Below, one piece after another: positions 33,135-37,189 of a stretch of 37,189 bases of DNA. The first letter of the stretch is position 1. Each line of letters opens with the position of its first letter. A model generated the notes under the pieces. That model worked only from the letters and a program-made list of their open reading frames with translations, was not told the origin of the DNA and made no database searches. The stretch is from a virus, in IMG/VR virus record IMGVR_UViG_3300032282_003810, positions 1 to 37,189 of that record; one strand, 5' to 3'. A program made the position numbers and the translations under genes.

Positions 33135-33932
33135 TTATCCCTTAAGTGCTTTAAAGGTTTTAGGACCAACAATACCATCTGCTGCACCTAACTTTGGATT
33201 CTTTTTTTGCCACGCAATTACAGCTTTTTTAGTTCCTTCGCCAAATTCGCCATCAACGGTCACTCCAAGGGCAGTCTGAATTACCTTAACATCTGCGCCC
33301 TTAGAACCAATCTTAAGAGCTTTAAAGGCTACTGGAGCCTTTGTAGCCACCTTCTTAACCACTGGAGTAGCAACTACATCTGTAGACCCTACCTTAGACA
33401 ATAAGGGTGCATTTTCTTCCCCCAAATATACTGGGCGACCCCAACCAACAACAGCATTTACAATCTTTAGCTTATTATCTTTAACATATGCACGAGTTTT
33501 TTCTACGCACATACCGCCATTTCTTTGATCTCCCTTTGCAGTTCCCGAAGTATTGCCTTCAATAACTTGAATCGTTCCGTTTCCATTGTTTTTAATACAC
33601 AGACCAACATGTGAAATACGATTTACACCATCATCTGGAAAATCAAAATAAATCCAGTCTCCTGGAGTTGGATCATCATTACGAGCATCTGCCCAACGAT
33701 TATTCTTTTTAAACCAGTCTGATGCAGCAATTGTTGCTGCTGACTTTGGATATTTCTTTGGATCTAATCCTGAAGTATATGCACACCAAGAAACAAATGA
33801 CTGACACCAAGGAAGGAAGTTTGCTCCAGTCCATTTACCATATTTTGTTTCATTATCCTTTGGACCTTCAATAGTCCCAATCTCTGCTTTTGCAACCTCA
33901 ATGATTGCTTCTAATGATCCTTTTGCTGCCAT
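33135..33932 (-). CDS. Endolysin: CHAP amidase plus peptidoglycan-binding domain
   Basis: A 265-residue protein. Residues about 5-155 are a CHAP domain with catalytic C43 (LPWCQSFVSWCAY), H108 (ISHVGLC) and the EGNTSG segment (E125/N127). A linker rich in Ala, Val, Thr and Lys leads to a PG_binding_1 domain (about 205-265: LKIGSKGADVKVIQTAL, VDGEFGEGTKKAV). It cleaves cell-wall cross-links at lysis and needs a holin since no signal peptide is visible. Strong AAGGAG ribosome-binding site. Confidence 0.9.
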   Translation of the reverse strand: MAAKGSLEAIIEVAKAEIGTIEGPKDNETKYGKWTGANFLPWCQSFVSWCAYTSGLDPKKYPKSAATIAASDWFKKNNRWADARNDDPTPGDWIYFDFPDDGVNRISHVGLCIKNNGNGTIQVIEGNTSGTAKGDQRNGGMCVEKTRAYVKDNKLKIVNAVVGWGRPVYLGEENAPLLSKVGSTDVVATPVVKKVATKAPVAFKALKIGSKGADVKVIQTALGVTVDGEFGEGTKKAVIAWQKKNPKLGAADGIVGPKTFKALKG

Positions 33933-33969
33933 GCTAAATCTCCTTTGTATAGTCTTTAAGACTTACTCT

Positions 33970-33999
33970 ATTATATCAGAATTGAGACTACCCTGTCAA
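33970..33999 (-). promoter_or_regulatory. Promoter TTGACA-N18-TATAAT of the endolysin
   Basis: On the minus strand; the leader begins with an AGTCTT/AAGACT inverted repeat before AAGGAG. Confidence 0.65.
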
Positions 34000-34254
34000 C
34001 CTTATATGTGTTCTTATCCTATGACAATTGGCACACACTACTTCACATTTTGCAATCTCTTTTTTTATTGCTGCCCAAGAAAATCCATCGTGAATCATTC
34101 TTGAAATATTATATTTTTTATCTCTAAGGTGATCAAAGTCTAAAACTATATGATTTGTTATTCCACAATCAACGCATCCAGACAGTTGTTTAATCTCCAC
34201 CAGTCTTTTTTTAAACTGTTGCTTGTTATAAACTACCAACTCTTTGTCAGTCAT
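33988..34254 (-). CDS. HNH endonuclease
   Basis: An 88-residue protein: C27-x2-C30, DFDH (D41, H42), C74ANCH78 and H83 give the zinc-bound HNH nuclease core. Size fits free-standing phage HNH proteins, some of which act in DNA packaging and others in homing. Placement between lysin and an oxygenase gives no hint. Confidence 0.85.
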   Translation of the reverse strand: MTDKELVVYNKQQFKKRLVEIKQLSGCVDCGITNHIVLDFDHLRDKKYNISRMIHDGFSWAAIKKEIAKCEVVCANCHRIRTHIRLTG

Positions 34255-34267
34255 TAAAATTATTATA
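34255..34267 (-). promoter_or_regulatory. Leaderless-type -10 box of the HNH gene
   Basis: Minus-strand TATAAT (34262-34267), 7 nt before ATG. Confidence 0.55.
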
Positions 34268-34283
34268 CCGCTAAATGTTAAAG

Positions 34284-34364
34284 CCCTATACAGGCAATTC
34301 AGGCACGAAGGCCAGGTCGTATAAATGGGTAACTAAATCCATCTCTAAGGTCCTGTATAGGGAC
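34284..34364 (-). ncRNA. Candidate structured small RNA
   Basis: CCCTATACAGG (34284-34294) and CCTGTATAGGG (34352-34362) close an 11-bp perfect stem. Inside, on the minus strand, are GGC-CTTCGT-GCC and ATGG/CCAT hairpins, suggesting a multi-branched fold of about 80 nt. A TATAAT (34371-34376) ends 6 nt before the predicted 5' end at 34364, so transcription would begin at the base of the closing stem. No ORF inside. Confidence 0.55.
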
Positions 34365-34384
34365 TAATTAATTATACTGTTATT

Positions 34385-35008
34385 TTATAAAGGCATTATT
34401 TTATAATTATCCCAAAATTCTTTTGCTATTTGAGCATCTGACTCTTTTACATGCTCAACTAAATATGGTGCCATAGAATATCTAATTCCATCAATTACAG
34501 GTTTTACTCCATGTTTACAATATTTATTTGTGGAATGTATAATCATATCACCAGGTTCTGGGGTAAATACAACATTTTGATTTGGATAATATATCTCTCC
34601 GCCAGTAAATTGACTAAAGTAAATCACTACTCCATATTTAACACATCTCTTTAAAATTTTTTCTGGAAAATCTAAAGTTGGATCTTTTATTTTTTTACAA
34701 TGCCAACAATCATCGGAATGCTCTGACATTCCCGTACCAGGTTTAACTCTAGTAATGCTTGGGGTGTCTTCTAAAAATAATCCATCTGGAACTATTTCAT
34801 CTTGCATTTTTTTTAAAATATTACCAAATACTTTATCTGAAAATGTATCACTTCCAGGTTTTTCAAACTGCACCCCATCAATCCAACGCTCTGGATTAAT
34901 ATTTTTTATAATATCTAAATATTTTTTTACTTCTTCTTTTGATAGAAAAGATTTATATACATATATCTGATCTCCAATTTCATCTGATTTTTCAAAATGA
35001 TAGCTCAT
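34385..35008 (-). CDS. 2OG-Fe(II) oxygenase
   Basis: A 207-residue protein. Iron ligands H97 and D99 (SEHSDDC) and H166 (CKHGV), with R176 (GIRYSM) for 2-oxoglutarate. Prolyl-hydroxylase-like fold with a short Cys/His insertion (CWHCKK) after the first ligands. Different from the 1753-2340 oxygenase in detail. Substrate unknown. Confidence 0.87.
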   Translation of the reverse strand: MSYHFEKSDEIGDQIYVYKSFLSKEEVKKYLDIIKNINPERWIDGVQFEKPGSDTFSDKVFGNILKKMQDEIVPDGLFLEDTPSITRVKPGTGMSEHSDDCWHCKKIKDPTLDFPEKILKRCVKYGVVIYFSQFTGGEIYYPNQNVVFTPEPGDMIIHSTNKYCKHGVKPVIDGIRYSMAPYLVEHVKESDAQIAKEFWDNYKIMPL

Positions 35009-35020
35009 TCTAATATTATA
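35009..35020 (-). promoter_or_regulatory. Leaderless-type -10 box of the oxygenase gene
   Basis: Minus-strand TATAAT (35015-35020), 6 nt before ATG. Confidence 0.6.
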
Positions 35021-35030
35021 CCTGCCTTTG

Positions 35031-35103
35031 CTGCCTCACCTGGCCTCGATCCAGGGACATCCGAATTAACAGTTCGGCGCTCTACCAACTGAGCTATGAG
35101 GCA
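35031..35103 (-). tRNA. tRNA-Asn (GTT)
   Basis: A 73-nt minus-strand cloverleaf: acceptor TGCCTCA/TGAGGCA, anticodon loop CTGTTAA, discriminator G. Between the oxygenase and the subtilase-like gene. Confidence 0.93.
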
Positions 35104-35109
35104 AATCCT

Positions 35110-35889
35110 TTATGAGTAAATCTCTACTAACTTTGTAGGAAGATTACTTAGGCTTACCCAACGTGCAGCAACTGCTGCTGTAGCAGAAGAAGTAGTTAAA
35201 GGGATAAGACCAAATACATTAGAAATGAAGTTTGCTCCATTAGTTCTTTGAAGATCTACAGAAAAATCAGTATTAATATCAGATATGTTTCCTGGGCTTG
35301 TAACTGAATTTGTATCAGTAATACATGCTGGATAATCAACTGTCTTTTTGGGAGCATTACCAGTTGAAATAAATACTGGAATACCCTTAGATTTTAACAA
35401 AGTTATTAGATTTCTAATTTCTTTATCTGCTACATCTACTGTATATGGTGCTGAGGCACTTGGCATACATGCTCGTGAAGGATGATTAAAAAATCTTGAA
35501 AATGATACAGCAACAACTTTTGAAGAGTTGGCATCTACCCAACGCAAAGCATCAATAAATGTTGCTGAAGTTACATCTGATTGTGGGCTTGGTGAAGATC
35601 TTAAAGCAATAATCTTTAAGCTTGTATTTTGCTTTTTAGCAACTTCAACCATGGCATTTCCATGATTTAAATTATCTGATAAAGAGCTTGGAAACTTTTT
35701 GACAACGTCTGTACAAGGTGCTTTTGTTTCAACAACAATACATGATACATTTGGAGATGCTACTCTTGAATCAAAATACGAATCAACAATAACTAAAGAC
35801 TTTGTATCTGCTGCATTAACTGCAACTGGTACTGGGATTATAAATAATACTGCAAATAAAATAGATGATAATTTAATTACTTTTTTCAT
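35110..35889 (-). CDS. Secreted subtilisin-like (S8) peptidase homologue
   Basis: A 259-residue protein. Residues 1-26 form a signal peptide (ending VNA-A). D36 in VIVDSYFD, H76 in LNHGNAM, N178 in STGNAP and S234 in TTSSATAAVAA align with the D, H, oxyanion-N and S positions of S8 proteases. GTS is changed to TTS and it is short for the family (usually about 270 or more in the catalytic part), so activity is uncertain. Exported by the infected cell or carried on the virion. Confidence 0.7.
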   Translation of the reverse strand: MKKVIKLSSILFAVLFIIPVPVAVNAADTKSLVIVDSYFDSRVASPNVSCIVVETKAPCTDVVKKFPSSLSDNLNHGNAMVEVAKKQNTSLKIIALRSSPSPQSDVTSATFIDALRWVDANSSKVVAVSFSRFFNHPSRACMPSASAPYTVDVADKEIRNLITLLKSKGIPVFISTGNAPKKTVDYPACITDTNSVTSPGNISDINTDFSVDLQRTNGANFISNVFGLIPLTTSSATAAVAARWVSLSNLPTKLVEIYS

Positions 35890-35890
35890 G

Positions 35891-36073
35891 TTATTCCTTT
35901 ATTCTAATTACTACCTGACATGGGTCGCCACCTTGGTCCCACTCTTCTATTTCTTCTTCACTCATATATGGATCGCCATCATGAGTATTGCAGAACGGTT
36001 CTGTTATCCATCCCCGCTCAATTCCATTAGTTAGCCAGATGTTAAATTCATCATAGTCTTGATCAATAGTCAT
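35891..36073 (-). CDS. Acidic phage hypothetical protein
   Basis: A 60-residue acidic protein with FNIWLTNGIERGWITEP, FCNTHDGDPYMSEEE and GGDPCQVVIRI. I recall this 'W-x-G-W-x-...C-THDG-P-T/S-EE' pattern from other actinophages; function unknown. One base upstream of the subtilase-like gene start. Confidence 0.7.
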   Translation of the reverse strand: MTIDQDYDEFNIWLTNGIERGWITEPFCNTHDGDPYMSEEEIEEWDQGGDPCQVVIRIKE

Positions 36074-36085
36074 ACTTTAAGTATA
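36074..36085 (-). promoter_or_regulatory. Leaderless-type -10 box of the 35891-36073 gene
   Basis: Minus-strand TATACT (36080-36085), 6 nt before ATG. Confidence 0.55.
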
Positions 36086-36088
36086 GTC

Positions 36089-36613
36089 CTAAACACTGAC
36101 AATGTCAACTGGGCCAGCACAAGATGGTGAAAACTTAATTGCTGCTCCAACTGCTAATTGTAAACGTCTGCGTGGGTCTCTAGATTTTTCAGTTGCGTGA
36201 AGGGCACCATAGGCATACTCAGCACCAGAACCCATTGCTAAATAATCTAAATCATATTTTGATAAAGACATATCTGCGGAACTGTGTTCATAAATTTGTC
36301 CTTTAATAGCAATAATTAAACCAAAATCTGAATCTTTGCCTGTATCAACCCACCAGTCTGTATAAAACTTTTTGAGTTGTTTGATAAACTTAGTTTGCAT
36401 AAACTTATCTGTATCACGAATATCTGGTATGTCTGGATTAAAATTATAACGAAGTCTTTCGCCATCCATAGAACCAGCATATCCAATTAGATATGGACCA
36501 AGCTTCCAAACTTTTGGGGCAGTAAGTGATAGAATAGTTCCATCATCTGAAGCACCACGATCACCAGCTAAATAAATTTTACTTTCATGTCTTACTACAG
36601 CAATACAAGTCAT
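36089..36613 (-). CDS. Proteasome beta/HslV-like Ntn hydrolase
   Basis: A 174-residue protein. MTCIAVVRHESKIYLAGDRG places T2 as the N-terminal nucleophile after Met removal, with D18 and K34 (TAPKVWKL) at the catalytic positions and GYAGSMDG as the next loop. Start at 36613 is required for an exposed Thr and has GGAGAGGG upstream; an in-frame ATG at 36655 would bury it. The fold is that of proteasome beta or HslV subunits. Could self-assemble and degrade host or phage proteins. Confidence 0.8.
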   Translation of the reverse strand: MTCIAVVRHESKIYLAGDRGASDDGTILSLTAPKVWKLGPYLIGYAGSMDGERLRYNFNPDIPDIRDTDKFMQTKFIKQLKKFYTDWWVDTGKDSDFGLIIAIKGQIYEHSSADMSLSKYDLDYLAMGSGAEYAYGALHATEKSRDPRRRLQLAVGAAIKFSPSCAGPVDIVSV

Positions 36614-36619
36614 GGCTAA

Positions 36620-36669
36620 AGCCCTCTCCAGATAGGTTATATTTAAGTATACCATCCCTGGAAAGGGCT
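36620..36669. repeat. Inverted repeat around the Ntn-hydrolase promoter
   Basis: AGCCCTCTCCAG (36620-36631) and CTGGAAAGGGCT (36658-36669), 12-nt arms with one mismatch, flank the -10 and abut the -35. A possible operator. Confidence 0.5.
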
Positions 36670-36674
36670 GTCAA
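36646..36674 (-). promoter_or_regulatory. Promoter TTGACA-N17-TATACT of the Ntn-hydrolase gene
   Basis: Near-consensus on the minus strand, with a leader of about 25 nt containing the ribosome-binding site. Confidence 0.7.
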
Positions 36675-36690
36675 ACATGCTTAATTATGA

Positions 36691-36975
36691 CTAATTAGCC
36701 TTTTTATCTACTGTTTTAAAAGCTTCATTAATTTCTGCTAATGTTAGCTTTCCATCGTCCAAAAAAGCTCTTGCCAGTCTTTCAATAACTGTGGCTACGC
36801 CTAATAGTCCTGCTAAGAATACAGCCTGCATAGTATCAATTCCTACTACTGCTCCTGCTCCCAAGACTGATAGTCCTGATGCTGCAAATACCGCCAGAAT
36901 TCTCATAAGAATATTTGTTATTGCTTTTTGTGGGTGTTCTTTCTTTGGGGGTTCTATTACTTTTTTAGTTGCCAT
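36691..36975 (-). CDS. Holin
   Basis: A 94-residue protein. Basic N-terminus, then two hydrophobic segments (ILAVFAASGLSVLGAGA and AVFLAGLLGVATVIERL), ending DDGKLTLAEINEAF. This order is typical of actinophage holins. It would permeabilise the membrane for the CHAP endolysin. GGAGATAAATA precedes the ATG, and the upstream small membrane gene abuts it. Confidence 0.75.
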   Translation of the reverse strand: MATKKVIEPPKKEHPQKAITNILMRILAVFAASGLSVLGAGAVVGIDTMQAVFLAGLLGVATVIERLARAFLDDGKLTLAEINEAFKTVDKKAN

Positions 36976-37187
36976 TATTTATCTCCTTTTCCTGCAAAGT
37001 ATCCACCAATAATTCCTATTAGCCCTACTAATGCATTTTGAACTAATGCTATTGCATCTGAGTTAGTTCCAAATTTTTCACCTGTTGTAGACTGTTGTAA
37101 TAGCATTGAAGCATATTCTCCAATCACTACAAGCCCAATGAAACCTAAAATACCTAGGGTAATTACCCACATTAATTTATCTTTCAT
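36975..37187 (-). CDS. Small membrane protein next to holin
   Basis: A 70-residue protein with two transmembrane helices (MWVITLGILGFIGLVVIG and ALVGLIGIIGGYFAG) and a short polar loop. Possible second holin or antiholin. Its ATG overlaps the stop of a further upstream gene that lies outside the window (TAA at 37187-37189). Confidence 0.65.
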   Translation of the reverse strand: MKDKLMWVITLGILGFIGLVVIGEYASMLLQQSTTGEKFGTNSDAIALVQNALVGLIGIIGGYFAGKGDK

Positions 37188-37189
37188 TA

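Noticed and set aside
36620-36669. The AGCCCT...AGGGCT inverted repeat as a terminator
   Set aside because: It flanks a near-consensus promoter, has a 26-nt loop and no T-run, so an operator is more likely than a terminator.
1-37189. Insertion sequence, integrase or attachment site
   Set aside because: No transposase or recombinase motifs and no terminal inverted repeats with target duplications were seen; nothing in this window supports lysogeny.

Overview
The window reads as part of the genome of a tailed double-stranded DNA phage. Its host is probably an AT-rich actinobacterium. The phage call rests on a CHAP/peptidoglycan-binding endolysin (33135-33932), holin-like proteins (36691-36975 and neighbours), a collagen-like tail-protein start (1-59), a protein with a prohead-associated C-terminal domain (24365-25525), phage families such as DUF932 and GP88, five tRNAs, and dozens of very small ORFs joined by TAATG or ATGA overlaps. 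The host call rests on a WhiB-type iron-sulfur regulator, a DUF7455-like protein and a proteasome-like Ntn hydrolase. A freshwater Nanopelagicales (acI)-like host would fit, but that is inference. No polymerase, terminase, portal or integrase is visible, so this is only part of the genome.

Layout. 1-1383 (minus): small tail/virion proteins. 1551-2974 (plus): zinc-ribbon protein, 2OG-Fe(II) oxygenase, FkbM-like methyltransferase. 2971-3772 (minus): four small ORFs. 4127-17219 (plus): an accessory region of about 45 mini-genes, many Cys-rich, with GP88, DUF932 and a tRNA-Asp; its intergenic gaps are dense with regulatory motifs. 17220-17830: a gene-poor AT-rich stretch with short iterated repeats and DnaA boxes, a candidate replication origin. 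17885-24233: small genes plus a lone reversed ATP-grasp ligase, a glutathione-peroxidase-like protein, a HAD phosphatase, a second FkbM-like methyltransferase, a PD-(D/E)XK nuclease and three tRNAs. 24234-37189 (minus): a long, largely operonic block with Dps, PstS, Hsp20, WhiB, glycosyltransferase, thioredoxin, SNase, FmdB and DUF2061 proteins, endolysin, HNH nuclease, 2OG oxygenase, tRNA-Asn, a secreted subtilase-like protein, the proteasome-like hydrolase and holins.

The most unusual content is regulatory. (1) Seven copies of a small H-type RNA pseudoknot occur between genes; stem 1 covaries through six different sequences and stem 2 shows one compensatory change. (2) Ten promoters share TGTCAG-N10-TANNNT. 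(3) About 25 genes have a -10 hexamer 6-7 nt upstream of the start codon, the signature of leaderless mRNAs. (4) About ten CRP/GlxR-like palindromes (TGTGA-N6-TCACA) lie upstream of these promoters, one of them perfect and inside a coding sequence. (5) Seven exact DnaA boxes (TTATCCACA) lie in intergenic DNA. (6) A two-copy structured element (1435-1519 and 19012-19078) and a separate 11-bp-closed candidate ncRNA (34284-34364) are present. Together these suggest that accessory genes are wired to host CRP-family, DnaA and sigma signals through repeated intergenic cassettes.

The recognisable enzymes fall into stress and phosphate functions (PstS, Dps, Hsp20, GPx-like, thioredoxin, proteasome-like, subtilase-like), surface or small-molecule modification (two FkbM-like methyltransferases, two 2OG oxygenases, a glycosyltransferase, an ATP-grasp ligase), nucleases (SNase, HNH, PD-(D/E)XK) and lysis.
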